Shown here: positions 44,832-54,114 of the stretch, one piece after another
Position numbering within the stretch: position 1 is the first letter of the stretch
How the letters are laid out: each line of letters starts with the position of its first letter
Origin: Candidatus Zixiibacteriota bacterium
GTDB taxonomy: Bacteria > Zixibacteria > MSB-5A5 > GN15 > FEB-12
Direction of reading: 5' to 3'
Length of the DNA: 64,000 nucleotides
NCBI GenBank assembly: GCA_019038695.1
Contig: JAHOYZ010000004.1
Location: 1-64,000, forward strand
Translations under genes and position numbers: made by a program
The notes under the pieces: model-generated
The model's input: only the letters and a program-made list of their open reading frames with translations
Told to the model about the DNA's origin: nothing
Database searches by the model: none

Positions 44832-45992
44832 CTAATGGTCAAGTAATTGCCGACGTACCCCCAGTGCGATCTTATACAAAACCGTCACCAGTAACGCGCC
44901 AACAGCATAAACTCCCAGCGTGATCATAACCTCCGGCATAGTAGGTGAATACTCGACAACCGCGCCCATCGGATTCGGAACAAAGCCGGTAATTATGAGT
45001 CCCATACCCTTGTCGATCCACAACGACATAAAAACGGCGACAGAGGCTACCGCCAAGACTGTGTGATTGCGACGCAACTTCGGCACGAGCAGCATCACCA
45101 GCGAGAAGACAGCCAGGATTATCGAAGCCCACATCCATGGCATCAGGAAAGTATGCTCTCCGATTCCCATGAACATATACTGGAAATGCGAAACGTGCTC
45201 AGGAATGTCACTGTACAGACCGGTGAATAACTCCATCAGCACCAGGAAAACATTTATACACATCGCATAGGTAGTGATTACCGCCAGCTTCTCGATCGGT
45301 TCTTTGCCGACATCGAACTTCGTCAGCTTCTTCAGCAACAGGCACAACAGAATCAGTAAAGCCGGACCCGCAGCAAAAGCCGAAGCCAAAAAACGAGGTG
45401 CCAGAACAGCCGTCATCCAAAACGGACGAGCCACCAGACCGGCATATAAAAACGCCGTTACGGTGTGGATGCTAACTGCCCAGGGAATCGAAAGGATAAT
45501 AATAGGCTTGATCCACTTCGGAGGTGCAACCGCCTTGCGTTCGGCCGACAGAGTGACAGCCGCCACCAGAGCGTTGATCCCCAGATAGCCGGAAAGAGCA
45601 ATGGTGTCCCAGAACATCGGGGAACTCGGCGACGGATGCAGGAACACATTGAGGATACGGAACGGCTGTCCCATATCAACAAAGATGAACAGCATACACA
45701 TAGTAACCGAGCCAATGGCCAGAAATTCTCCAAGAATGGTTATTTTGCCAAAAGCCTTATAATTGTGCAAATAGTACGGCAGTACAACCATCACCGCTGA
45801 AGCTGCCACTCCAACCAGAAATGTAAACTGGGCAATGTAGAAGCCCCAGGTAACATCACGGCTAAGACCGGTTATGCCCAATCCTTCACTGAACTGCCTC
45901 AGGTAGAAGAAAGTACCTACACCGATGACGGCTCCCAGAAGTATCAGCCAGCCCCAGTATTTCTTATCTCCATAAAGTGCTTTTTCTATCAT
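44832..45992 (-). CDS. dsrP: DsrP, NrfD-like integral membrane subunit of DsrMKJOP
   Basis: A 386-residue polytopic protein of the NrfD/PsrC family with about ten predicted helices, beginning MIEKALYGDKKYWGWLILLG. It is the second quinone-reactive membrane module of the complex, partner of DsrO and DsrJ. GAGGAA sits just before the start and overlaps the dsrO stop, indicating translational coupling. Order dsrM-K-J-O-P matches known operons. Confidence 0.94.
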   Translation of the reverse strand: MIEKALYGDKKYWGWLILLGAVIGVGTFFYLRQFSEGLGITGLSRDVTWGFYIAQFTFLVGVAASAVMVVLPYYLHNYKAFGKITILGEFLAIGSVTMCMLFIFVDMGQPFRILNVFLHPSPSSPMFWDTIALSGYLGINALVAAVTLSAERKAVAPPKWIKPIIILSIPWAVSIHTVTAFLYAGLVARPFWMTAVLAPRFLASAFAAGPALLILLCLLLKKLTKFDVGKEPIEKLAVITTYAMCINVFLVLMELFTGLYSDIPEHVSHFQYMFMGIGEHTFLMPWMWASIILAVFSLVMLLVPKLRRNHTVLAVASVAVFMSLWIDKGMGLIITGFVPNPMGAVVEYSPTMPEVMITLGVYAVGALLVTVLYKIALGVRRQLLDH

Positions 45993-45999
45993 TGGTTCC

Positions 46000-46800
46000 T
46001 CACACTATATAGTAGATTTCGGGGTTGGTTCCAAGGCCAGGCTTACGCCGGATGGTGTAATGCTCGGCCAGCAGAGCACGAACTTCGGACTCAGCATCCT
46101 CAAGATCACCAAAGACAAGAGCTTTCGCTTTGCACGCCTCCACACATGAGGGAAGCTTGCCAACCGCCAGACGTTCATCGCAGAAGGTACACTTCTCGAC
46201 TACGCCACGCTCACGAGTTGGGAAATTGGGATCAATCTTATCAATATGTGGCCGTGGATCGCGCCAGTTAAAGCTTCGCGAGCCATACGGACAAGCGGCC
46301 ATACAGTAGCGGCAACCGATACAACGATGCCAGTCCATCATTACAATACCATCCTGCTCCCGTTTCCAGGTCGCCTGAGTTGGACAGACTTTGACACATG
46401 GTGGACTGTCGCAGTGATTACACATCACCGGCACATGGCTATGCAGAATATGTTCCTCAAGATGTTTGTGACCCAGTTCATGGAACGCTCCGTGAAAGCC
46501 CTCTTTCCAGATCCACTTGATCTCATCCTTTGGGTTATCGAACTTCGGTACGTTGTGCGTCAAATGGCAAGCCGCGACACAATCGGTACAACCTTCTTCG
46601 TGCAGACACTTCTTGAGGTCTACAATCATAGCCCAGCGATTACCGACCAGAGGCTTGCCATCACTTGGTGGTGATGCAGGTGTAGTTGTATCAACCATGT
46701 TCGAATCGTGTTGACCAAACAGCCTGACCGGGGCAGCGCTTACTAAACCCAGGGCAGCCAGCCCGGAGGCTTTGATGAATTTCCGTCGATCAATACCCAT
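46000..46800 (-). CDS. dsrO: DsrO, periplasmic Fe-S protein with Tat signal
   Basis: A 266-residue ferredoxin-like protein. The N-terminus MGIDRRKFIKASGLAALGLV is a twin-arginine signal. Cluster-binding cysteines appear in four sets (including C-NH-C-DSPP-C-VKV-C and C-IG-C-RY-C-MAA-C), typical of DmsB/HybA-like proteins. It transfers electrons between DsrP and the triheme DsrJ on the outer face of the membrane. The start shares one base with the dsrJ stop (TGATG); the longer frame to 46836 would bury the Tat signal. Confidence 0.95.
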   Translation of the reverse strand: MGIDRRKFIKASGLAALGLVSAAPVRLFGQHDSNMVDTTTPASPPSDGKPLVGNRWAMIVDLKKCLHEEGCTDCVAACHLTHNVPKFDNPKDEIKWIWKEGFHGAFHELGHKHLEEHILHSHVPVMCNHCDSPPCVKVCPTQATWKREQDGIVMMDWHRCIGCRYCMAACPYGSRSFNWRDPRPHIDKIDPNFPTRERGVVEKCTFCDERLAVGKLPSCVEACKAKALVFGDLEDAESEVRALLAEHYTIRRKPGLGTNPEIYYIV

Positions 46801-47183
46801 CACTGCACCTCCTTTGGATCGACATGACAGCCCCAACAGTACGGCTCGATACCAAGATAGTCATGGCACCGATTACAAAAGGCTTCCTTGTTGGTGTGAC
46901 AACCGAGACAGGTGCGAGTGAGACTCATCTCCACCTCGTGGCCATTTTGATCGACCGTCATACGCTCACCGTCGCGAACCACACAATCACGCCAATCGTT
47001 TAGCAGGTCCATGTGATTGGCCTTCATGTATTCTGTCTCCATCACGCATTCCTGCACCCCAACCGGAATCTCCAATTCAGGTACATAATCGGCTTGCCCT
47101 TCAGCAACGTTGTACCACACCGGAAAAGCAACTAGAGCCAGAAAAACAACCAGCCCGACAATTATCAGTCCTTTGTCATTCAT
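46800..47183 (-). CDS. dsrJ: DsrJ, membrane-anchored triheme cytochrome c
   Basis: A 127-residue protein with an uncleaved N-terminal helix (LIIVGLVVFLALVAFPVWY) and three haem c sites, C-LG-CH, C-NR-CH and C-WG-CH, clustered in the C-terminal 45 residues. DsrJ is the periplasmic haem subunit of DsrMKJOP. It overlaps dsrK by eight bases. Confidence 0.95.
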   Translation of the reverse strand: MNDKGLIIVGLVVFLALVAFPVWYNVAEGQADYVPELEIPVGVQECVMETEYMKANHMDLLNDWRDCVVRDGERMTVDQNGHEVEMSLTRTCLGCHTNKEAFCNRCHDYLGIEPYCWGCHVDPKEVQ

Positions 47184-48795
47184 CCTCAGTTACCTCCATT
47201 CCGGGCAGAGGTTCCTGTCGCAAATCAGTGGTGCGTTTCTTCTCATCTTTCATAACCAATGCATTGCCTACGAGTTCGTGAAGCGCGCAAACTTCAACGC
47301 CAGGCACCCAGTACTCCAACAACGGTGGCAACGTAGCCTTGTCGATAGCACAGATGCAAGCCAGCATGTTCACATCATGTTTCTCCTGAACATACTTGAC
47401 AGCGTTAGCCCGTGGCAGGCCGCCACGCATACGCATCTCAAAATTCTCGTCGGTGCCAACTCCTGACCCACTACCACAGCAGAAAGTCTGCTCTCGGATA
47501 GTGTTGTCCGGCATCTCGAAGAAATTGTTGCAGACTGCATTCATAACATAACGGGGTTCATCGAGTAACCCCATAGCTCGCGCCGGATTGCACGAGTCAT
47601 GGAATGTCGCCCGAACATTGTCATTACGGCTCTTGTCGAGTTTGATCTTCTTGTGCTTGATAAGATCAGCCGTAAACTCTGCGATATGAACCATCTTAGT
47701 CGAAGAGGCATTCTCGAAACGAGTCCCCGTGATCGGCGACACTGGCGCTTCGAGAAAATCGGCCGGACCGTTCATGGTGTCCATGTACTGGTGTAACACA
47801 CGCCACATATGACCACACTCAGCGCCAATGATCCACTTAACACCAAGACGTTTGGCTTCCATGTAAATCTTTGAGTTGAGACGCTTCATCATGTCGGATG
47901 AGTGAAACAAACCAAAATTGCCTCCCTCGGAAGCAAAGGTGCTAAAGGTATAATCCAACCCTATCTCATGGAACAACGACATATAGCCAAGAAAACCGAA
48001 GTAGTGCGGATCGCCAAAGTAGTCAGCCGATGGCACCACAAACAGTATCTCCGCGCCCTTTTTATTCACAGGAGCGTCGACACGGACGCCAACGATCTCT
48101 TCGAGATCATCAACCGCAAAATCAACGCTGTCCTTGAATCCATGCGGCTGGATACCCAGGTGATTGCCGGTGCGAAAACAGTTGGCGGCCGGGGTAGAAA
48201 TCCAGTCGATGTCCAGACCCAACAGATTCAACAATTCCCGGCCCATCATCGTGATCTCAGCCGTGTCGATTCCGTAAGGACAGAAAACACTACAACGGCG
48301 ACACTCGGTACACTGGTAGAAGTAGGAGAACCACTCCTTAATAACATCCTTTGTGAGTTTTCTTCCTCCAGCCAGTTTGCCAAAGATCTTACCAACCGTT
48401 GTGAAATCGTTGCGATAAATCGAGCGCATCAATTCGGCGCGCAAAACCGGCATATTCTTGGGATCACCGGAACCGATATAGAAATGGCACTTGTCGGCGC
48501 AGGCTCCGCAACGCACACATATGTCCATAAACACCTTCAGGGAACGGTATTTGTCGAGGCGTTCCTTGAAACCGTTGCGAATGATTTCCTCCCAGTTGTC
48601 AGGTAACTGCCAGTCGTCATCAATAGGCTGCCATTTCTTCGAAAACGGCTGACCCAGATAAGCGGTACTGGCCGGAACAGCCCCATAGTTGTAGATCCCC
48701 CTGCGGAACTCTACTGTTGGGTCCATCCAATCCCTGGAGCCAGGATTGTAATCTACTTTTGCCAGTTCTTCTGGTGGGATAACTTTGTCAGCCAT
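47176..48795 (-). CDS. dsrK: DsrK, HdrD-like catalytic Fe-S subunit
   Basis: A 539-residue cytoplasmic protein related to heterodisulfide reductase HdrD. Two [4Fe-4S] motifs (C-VR-C-GA-C-ADK-C and C-TE-C-RR-C-SVF-C) precede CCG-type motifs (FHDSCNPARAMG and FCCGSGSGVGTDE) that hold the non-cubane-like cluster. It is thought to reduce the DsrC trisulfide/disulfide with electrons from DsrM. It starts two bases after dsrM. Confidence 0.95.
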   Translation of the reverse strand: MADKVIPPEELAKVDYNPGSRDWMDPTVEFRRGIYNYGAVPASTAYLGQPFSKKWQPIDDDWQLPDNWEEIIRNGFKERLDKYRSLKVFMDICVRCGACADKCHFYIGSGDPKNMPVLRAELMRSIYRNDFTTVGKIFGKLAGGRKLTKDVIKEWFSYFYQCTECRRCSVFCPYGIDTAEITMMGRELLNLLGLDIDWISTPAANCFRTGNHLGIQPHGFKDSVDFAVDDLEEIVGVRVDAPVNKKGAEILFVVPSADYFGDPHYFGFLGYMSLFHEIGLDYTFSTFASEGGNFGLFHSSDMMKRLNSKIYMEAKRLGVKWIIGAECGHMWRVLHQYMDTMNGPADFLEAPVSPITGTRFENASSTKMVHIAEFTADLIKHKKIKLDKSRNDNVRATFHDSCNPARAMGLLDEPRYVMNAVCNNFFEMPDNTIREQTFCCGSGSGVGTDENFEMRMRGGLPRANAVKYVQEKHDVNMLACICAIDKATLPPLLEYWVPGVEVCALHELVGNALVMKDEKKRTTDLRQEPLPGMEVTEDE

Positions 48796-48797
48796 AG

Positions 48798-49796
48798 CTA
48801 CTCCTTCTCCAGAGGAAGCCCGGCTTCCTTCATGACATCCCGGAATTCATCCTCGTACTCTTCATATGTGTGAAGCTTGACTTTCGGATTCCAGGGATTG
48901 ATGTGTCGACGAACACGGTTGTTATTGGCAAGATTGCGTGTTGGACTAAGAAACACACCGCCCATGTGCATGAGCTTGGAGATCGGGAAATACGCCAACA
49001 GACAACTAACCAGGAATAGATGGATAAAGAACATGACACCAATTCCGTCCGGTATGACCGGGTTGAAACTCATCAGCCCCATGGCGAGTTCCTTAACGGC
49101 AACGATGTCAGTTTTGGTGAAATACCGTAACAGAACCCCGGTTGTGGTGATGCCAAGCAATAGGAATAATGCAAGATAGTCGGCCACCAACGAGATCGTG
49201 CGCATCTGCGGAATAAAAACCCGACGCAAGAAAAGGTACGTCAGAGCACCAACAACAAATATATCAGTTAGATACAGGATGGGTAGCCCAACTTGAAAGA
49301 AGCCGTCCAACTCCCCAACGATAGCAATCACAGCCGGTACCGGCTCGGTGAAATACCTAAAATGTCTGATCAGGATGACCAAAAACGACCAGTGGAAAGC
49401 CAACCCGGCCACCCATAGCCACAGGTTCGGGCCGTATCCAATCTTCGGTCCCTCGCGAAGCTCACTGCTCGTGTTGCGCATAAGGGATCGGAAACAGAGC
49501 ACTTCAAGCGCCATTCGACCAACCGTCCCAAGAAAACTGTGGGGGTTGTCGAGCTTGGCTGATTTGATCCAGGGCAGACTTTTCTGCTGCCCGCAACTCG
49601 TCGGTATCCGGAAAGGAACCGGCGATGCGGCCCAGTGTAAGATGCGATAGACGATGCCAACTACGAAAAGACCCAGGCCGGCATACGGCAGAATTACACC
49701 AAAAAGAAAGCGTAGATCTGCCGTTCCGACACCAAGCCAGGCAACGACTACCAGGGCCAGTACGACGAAAAAGGCAATAACGGCATTCATCGGCAC
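48798..49796 (-). CDS. dsrM: DsrM, NarI-like cytochrome b subunit
   Basis: A 332-residue membrane protein with six predicted helices. Haem-ligand histidines are expected in LAFHWSFLVILIRHFRYF and MFFIHLFLVSCLLAYFPISKLMHMGG, as in NarI/HdrE-type cytochromes. It oxidises menaquinol and feeds DsrK. The preceding RsbRD_N gene ends at the base before its start, so the two are coupled. Confidence 0.94.
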   Translation of the reverse strand: MPMNAVIAFFVVLALVVVAWLGVGTADLRFLFGVILPYAGLGLFVVGIVYRILHWAASPVPFRIPTSCGQQKSLPWIKSAKLDNPHSFLGTVGRMALEVLCFRSLMRNTSSELREGPKIGYGPNLWLWVAGLAFHWSFLVILIRHFRYFTEPVPAVIAIVGELDGFFQVGLPILYLTDIFVVGALTYLFLRRVFIPQMRTISLVADYLALFLLLGITTTGVLLRYFTKTDIVAVKELAMGLMSFNPVIPDGIGVMFFIHLFLVSCLLAYFPISKLMHMGGVFLSPTRNLANNNRVRRHINPWNPKVKLHTYEEYEDEFRDVMKEAGLPLEKE

Positions 49797-50357
49797 CTAC
49801 CTCCCCGAAGACTGTTTATCCGAAGCGGGATCATTTGTATCATGTTCCTCCTGCTGATGGGGACTGCTTAATTTGCGCGAACCTGGCATGTACTGGAAAC
49901 GGCGTTTGATTTCGTTGACTCGGATTTCACTCATCTGGTCCCTGCACTTCATATATTGGTCAAAGGCCAGAAGAACCAGACGGTCTATACGATCATCCAG
50001 TTCAGAAAGCTCCTCCGGTTTAGTCGTTTCCCAACCACATCCGGCAATCGTTTCGCGGATCGCTCGTTTGAGCGAAAAGACAAAACCGACCGCTTCGGAG
50101 GCAGTAAACTCCTGTACGGTTCTAATGCGTACGATATTGTTCAGTGATTTTTCAACCTGATCGGAGAAATTGTCGGTCAAGATACAATCAAGAAGAACTC
50201 CAGCCTCGGTAGAAACAGTATGTCCAACCGGATTGCTGAAGCGATTAGACTGTTCGACAAGAAAGCGTTTGCTCTGGACGGGGTAGGTCTCCACGATCAA
50301 CCGCACCCAGTGCTCCAGAATTGATGTCTTCTCATTAGCCAGCAGTTCTGACAACAT
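49797..50357 (-). CDS. RsbRD N-terminal-like domain protein between dsrC and dsrM
   Basis: About 186 residues, all helical, beginning MLSELLANEKTSILEHWVRL. The pattern of a helical bundle with W-x-x-x-I-V-E-T-Y-P near the start and AVGFVFSLKRAIRE in the middle resembles RsbRD_N, a globin-like non-haem sensory fold. Such genes occur upstream of dsrM in other dsr-bearing genomes from memory. The C-terminal tail is polar and probably disordered. No DNA-binding or STAS domain is attached. GTG 50399 is an alternative start. A role in sensing or assembling the Dsr complex is inference. Confidence 0.65.
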   Translation of the reverse strand: MLSELLANEKTSILEHWVRLIVETYPVQSKRFLVEQSNRFSNPVGHTVSTEAGVLLDCILTDNFSDQVEKSLNNIVRIRTVQEFTASEAVGFVFSLKRAIRETIAGCGWETTKPEELSELDDRIDRLVLLAFDQYMKCRDQMSEIRVNEIKRRFQYMPGSRKLSSPHQQEEHDTNDPASDKQSSGR

Positions 50358-50413
50358 CTCGTTAGTTTCCCAAGCACGACTAGAACCGTGCGATTGCACA
50401 AGAACAATAGAAC

Positions 50414-50447
50414 GAGGGTCCCCGGAGGTTAAACCTCCAGAGACCTC
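50414..50447 (-). terminator. Long hairpin after dsrC
   Basis: Minus-strand GAGGTCTCTGGAGGTT and AACCTCCGGGGACCCTC form an approximately 16-bp stem with wobble pairs and one bulge. No T-run follows. It separates dsrC from the RsbRD_N-dsrMKJOP part and could raise dsrC mRNA stability or attenuate downstream expression, in line with the high DsrC demand of sulfite reducers. Confidence 0.5.
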
Positions 50448-50462
50448 ACGTCGTCAACAAAC

Positions 50463-50780
50463 TTACACACATCCGGTCGGTTTGGCTAAACCGGCAACCT
50501 TACAGGCACCCTTGGCGGGACCCGACGGAAAGAGCTCATAAACCTTCTTCAACGGGAAGCCGGTTTCTTTACAGAGCTTGCGGATCATCGGTGCAATACC
50601 GAATTTCTGCCAGTAGTCTCTGAGGTAGTTGACCAGTTTCCAGTGTTCTTCCGTCAAATCGCCAACACCTTCAGTACTGGCTAAAGCGAGAGCAATACGC
50701 TCATTCCACTCTTCCGGATTCTCCATGAAGCCATCTTCATCAACTTCAATTTTGACTTCTTCCCATTCAAATGTAGCCAT
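50463..50780 (-). CDS. dsrC: DsrC, sulfur carrier for dissimilatory sulfite reductase
   Basis: A 105-residue protein with the conserved C-terminal arm FPSGPAKGACKVAGLAKPTGCV. Both functional cysteines are present: one penultimate and one 11 residues earlier. This separates true DsrC from TusE and single-Cys homologues. DsrC accepts the sulfur of sulfite from DsrAB as a trisulfide and is reduced by DsrK. The open frame reaches 50801, but AGGAGG seven bases upstream selects ATG 50780 (MATFEWEEVKIEVDEDGFM). Confidence 0.96.
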   Translation of the reverse strand: MATFEWEEVKIEVDEDGFMENPEEWNERIALALASTEGVGDLTEEHWKLVNYLRDYWQKFGIAPMIRKLCKETGFPLKKVYELFPSGPAKGACKVAGLAKPTGCV

Positions 50781-50841
50781 CGAAAAACCTCCTGACGACA
50801 AACAATTATTGTGAATCTATCTGTTGTTTCCTTTAGAATTC

Positions 50842-52521
50842 CTATCGTAAATCAATAAATCCGCACGGGCAGGCTTCTCCACACTTCTTGCAGCCCTTGC
50901 AGAATTCCATCTTCGCCGTATATGGATCTCCCTTCACCAGAGGCTTGACTATGGCATTATCCCCGCAATAGCTCCAGCATGTACCGCAGTCAAAACACCG
51001 GCCACAACTCAAGCACCGCTTGGATTCTGCTGTCGCCTCTTCTACGGTGAGAGTGGTGACAATCTCAGCATCCATTGTTTTGAGCCGTTCATCAGGAGCC
51101 ATCTCACCGATCTTGACCCTGTCTTTCGCTTCATAGTAGGCCATCGCCATTCCCTCGGACGTGATCAACTTCTGACCGTCCGCGGGATCAACAGTAGCCT
51201 CACCGGTGATCATCTCATGGATAGATTCGGCAGCAAAACGACCGTGAGCTATCGCCGTAACAGCGATATCCAGATTGACATTATCTCCACCGGAATACAC
51301 ACCATCAATCTTGGTCTTGAACTTGTCATCGACCTTGATCCAGTCACGACCTTCAATGAAGTCCTCGAAACCGGTGAAGTCGGGGGCCTGAGAAATAGCC
51401 GCTATCAAGGTAGACATTTCCAAATCGAATGTGTCGCCCTCTATTGGCACCGGACGACGACGCCCTGAAGCATCCGGCTCACCCAGCTCCATGCGTTGAC
51501 ACTTCATGCCAACAGCCTTGTCGCCATCCTTATTAATCTCAATCGGGGCGGCCAGGTAGTGAATCTTTATGCCCTCTTCAATCGCCCCGTCAATTTCGGG
51601 ATCAATGGCGGGCATTTCTTCACGGGTGCGACGATAGAGAATCGTTACTTCAGCGCCGAGACGACGCGAAACACGCGCAGCATCAACGGCTGTATCACCA
51701 CCGCCGATTACGACGACGTGATCTCCGACATCAATGGTCTCGCCGTTATTGGCACGGTGCAGAAAGTCAGTCCCGGTGAATACATTCTTGGCGTCCTCAC
51801 CCTCAACCCGAAGTAAATATCCTTTGTGAGCACCAAGGCCAACAAAGATAGCCTTATAATCTTTTTGCAGATCGGTGTACTTGACGTCGTTACCGATCAT
51901 GGTGTTGAGCTTTAGCTCCACACCCATATCGCAGATGCGATCAATCTCTGCATCGAGGATGTCGATTGGCAAACGATAATCTGGAATACCGTAGCGAAGC
52001 ATTCCACCAGCCTTGGGGAAAGCCTCAAAGACAGTCACCGGGTAGCCGCGTCGGGCGAGGTGATAAGCGGCCGTCATTCCGGCCGGACCGGAACCGATCA
52101 CAGCAATTTTCTCCGAGCGAGTTTCCTCGGTGACCTTCTTAGGTACCAGCTTGTTCTTCAGTCCGTAATCACCCAGGAAGCGTTCAAAAGCATTTATCGA
52201 AACCGCACCTTCTAACTTGGTGCGGTTACAATCCGTCTCACACGGATGCGGGCAGACGCGTCCGCATACCGATGGGAACGGGTTCTTCTCCATCCACATG
52301 TGCCAGGATTCAGTTAGCGCCTGGTCACTTGATTTTTCATAATCTTCGCCCTTGGAAATGTTCATCAGAGCTCTTCTGATCGGATTATGATTCGGACAGT
52401 TGCTTGTGCACGGCGGCCGTTTCTCTACGAAATACGGTCGAAGATCACTCTCTAGCGTACTTCCACCACCGGTCCCAACGCTTCTGGTACGCAGTGTTTT
52501 CTTCTTCTTCAGTAGACCCAT
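50842..52521 (-). CDS. dsrL: DsrL-like NAD(P)H-dependent Fe-S flavoprotein (GltD family)
   Basis: A 559-residue GltD/NfnL-type oxidoreductase. Residues 35-140 hold the N-terminal Fe-S helical domain (C-TSN-C-PNHNP, C-GRV-C-PHP-C-ETD-C). FAD and NAD(P) Rossmann motifs follow (IAVIGSGPAGMTAAYHLA, VVVIGGGDTAVDAARVS). The C-terminus bears a two-cluster ferredoxin (C-RC...C-GT-C, C-KG-C-KK-C-GEA-C). DsrL of sulfur oxidisers is longer and passes electrons between DsrAB and NAD(P); relatives occur in some reductive dsr clusters. Position between cbiA and dsrC supports the name, but the substrate specificity is unproven. Confidence 0.78.
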   Translation of the reverse strand: MGLLKKKKTLRTRSVGTGGGSTLESDLRPYFVEKRPPCTSNCPNHNPIRRALMNISKGEDYEKSSDQALTESWHMWMEKNPFPSVCGRVCPHPCETDCNRTKLEGAVSINAFERFLGDYGLKNKLVPKKVTEETRSEKIAVIGSGPAGMTAAYHLARRGYPVTVFEAFPKAGGMLRYGIPDYRLPIDILDAEIDRICDMGVELKLNTMIGNDVKYTDLQKDYKAIFVGLGAHKGYLLRVEGEDAKNVFTGTDFLHRANNGETIDVGDHVVVIGGGDTAVDAARVSRRLGAEVTILYRRTREEMPAIDPEIDGAIEEGIKIHYLAAPIEINKDGDKAVGMKCQRMELGEPDASGRRRPVPIEGDTFDLEMSTLIAAISQAPDFTGFEDFIEGRDWIKVDDKFKTKIDGVYSGGDNVNLDIAVTAIAHGRFAAESIHEMITGEATVDPADGQKLITSEGMAMAYYEAKDRVKIGEMAPDERLKTMDAEIVTTLTVEEATAESKRCLSCGRCFDCGTCWSYCGDNAIVKPLVKGDPYTAKMEFCKGCKKCGEACPCGFIDLR

Positions 52522-52631
52522 GCTGCAACTCTTTCTCTTAATGTTTCCATATTCGCCAGGGCTAAATCCACCCTTATAAAACTTTTGGTCCGACCTCGCT
52601 TAAGGAATCGAACTTCAAATCAATTTCAATT

Positions 52632-54089
52632 CTAAATACCGGCAGCTATTCTGACCTTTTTCGTTCGCCTATCATCCTCCGCAGGAGTTCGTTTTGTCTC
52701 CGAGTCATTCACCCGGTGACGTTCCGATGCGCGTGATACCATAGCCCGCGCCCAGTCCTTCACACCAAGAGCGTGAAGGTGCGTATAGAGCGCGAGTGTG
52801 TTCTTCACCATCAGGCCATCACGACTATTCCCAAGTCCGGAGCCTCTTGTCATCGCGGCACAACCCGCATCTGCCTTGAGTGCTGAATCGGGGCCAGTGT
52901 AGTGAAATTCATGTCCCTTGAGAACCGCACCAATGTTAAAAAAGGGATTAGCACGGTCAATCAGCAATTCAGTATAGCCATGTCCGAACGGCTTTTCGTG
53001 CATCTCTAAATCAATATCGAAAACACCAGCCATCGGATACGTCTGCTTCCGCCACATAAGCGACCGGCAGAGATATATCAGACCACCGCATTCCGCGTAG
53101 ACAGGAAGCCCTCCCAACGCCGCTTTGCGAACCGATTGCATCAACGATCGATTGGCTGTCAGTCGTTCGGCATGCGTTTCGGGAAAACCACCACCAATAT
53201 ACAGTCCATCAATATCCGGTAGCTCATGATCAACCAGCGAAGAAATTGGAACCAACTCAGCACCACATGACTCGAGAGCTTCCAGGTTCTCAGGATAATA
53301 GAAAGTAAATACCGAATCCCTGAACACTCCGATCCGAACCTGTCTGGACGTCTTGACTTCCTTGACCTCTGATGGACTCTCCAACGGTGCAGCCGTCATG
53401 GCTATCTCAGTTAAGGCATCAACGTCCAGATAACGCTCGGCAATCTCAACCAGCCGATCGGTCAGACTCGAATCCGCATCATACTCAGCGGGTGTAACCA
53501 GCCCAAGATGACGACCCGGAATAAGGCGAGCCTTTTCTTCCATCTTGGGAATGCATCCCAGGACCGGGATTCCACAATACTGTTCTATTGAATCAGTGAG
53601 AACCCGCTGATGCCGCTTGCCGGCCACGCGGTTAAGAACAACCCCGGTGATGTTCACTCGGGAGTCAAAATCACGACAGCCATTTATCATGGCGGCTACG
53701 GTTCGAGTCACTTTGGTAGCATCGATGACTAAAACCACCGGAGCATCCAGCAACTTAGCCAACTCGGCTGTGCTGTGGGTGCCGGTAGTATCTTTGCCGT
53801 CGAAAAGACCTCGATTGCCTTCAACTACAGCGATCGCATTCGATTGAGTGTGACTCACAAACGAGTTGCGGACCTCTTCCTCGCTCACCATGTAGGTGTC
53901 GAGATTGCGACAGGCACACCCCGCCGCAAACGATAGCCAGGCGGCATCGATATAATCCGGCCCTTTCTTGAACACACTGATAGCCTGCCCCCGGCGGCCA
54001 AGGGCCGCCAGGAGACTAAGGCTAACAATTGTTTTGCCGGAATCGCCGGACAAACCGGCGATTATCAAACGCGGAACTTTCACACTCAT
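52632..54089 (-). CDS. dsrN: Cobyrinic acid a,c-diamide synthase-like amidase (DsrN)
   Basis: A 485-residue CbiA/CobB-family enzyme: P-loop LIIAGLSGDSGKTIVSLSLL, FKKGPDYIDAAWLS, and a C-terminal triad glutaminase domain with nucleophile Cys in VYAECGGLIYLC and a downstream His in GHEFHYT. In dsr clusters the homologue DsrN is thought to amidate siroheme to the siroamide used by DsrAB. No other cobalamin genes are nearby, which favours that role over corrin synthesis. It lies between dsrD and the dsrL-like gene. The last 35 residues are a charged tail. Confidence 0.9.
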   Translation of the reverse strand: MSVKVPRLIIAGLSGDSGKTIVSLSLLAALGRRGQAISVFKKGPDYIDAAWLSFAAGCACRNLDTYMVSEEEVRNSFVSHTQSNAIAVVEGNRGLFDGKDTTGTHSTAELAKLLDAPVVLVIDATKVTRTVAAMINGCRDFDSRVNITGVVLNRVAGKRHQRVLTDSIEQYCGIPVLGCIPKMEEKARLIPGRHLGLVTPAEYDADSSLTDRLVEIAERYLDVDALTEIAMTAAPLESPSEVKEVKTSRQVRIGVFRDSVFTFYYPENLEALESCGAELVPISSLVDHELPDIDGLYIGGGFPETHAERLTANRSLMQSVRKAALGGLPVYAECGGLIYLCRSLMWRKQTYPMAGVFDIDLEMHEKPFGHGYTELLIDRANPFFNIGAVLKGHEFHYTGPDSALKADAGCAAMTRGSGLGNSRDGLMVKNTLALYTHLHALGVKDWARAMVSRASERHRVNDSETKRTPAEDDRRTKKVRIAAGI

Positions 54090-54114
54090 GGAAGCCAGCC
54101 TTCAAAGAAGCGGA

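Noticed and set aside
47902-48606. 234-codon plus-strand frame opposite dsrK
   Set aside because: Antisense to dsrK with no coding evidence of its own.
50809-50826. TTGTGA half-site upstream of dsrC
   Set aside because: Only one half-site, with no partner at the right spacing, so not counted in the proposed regulon.
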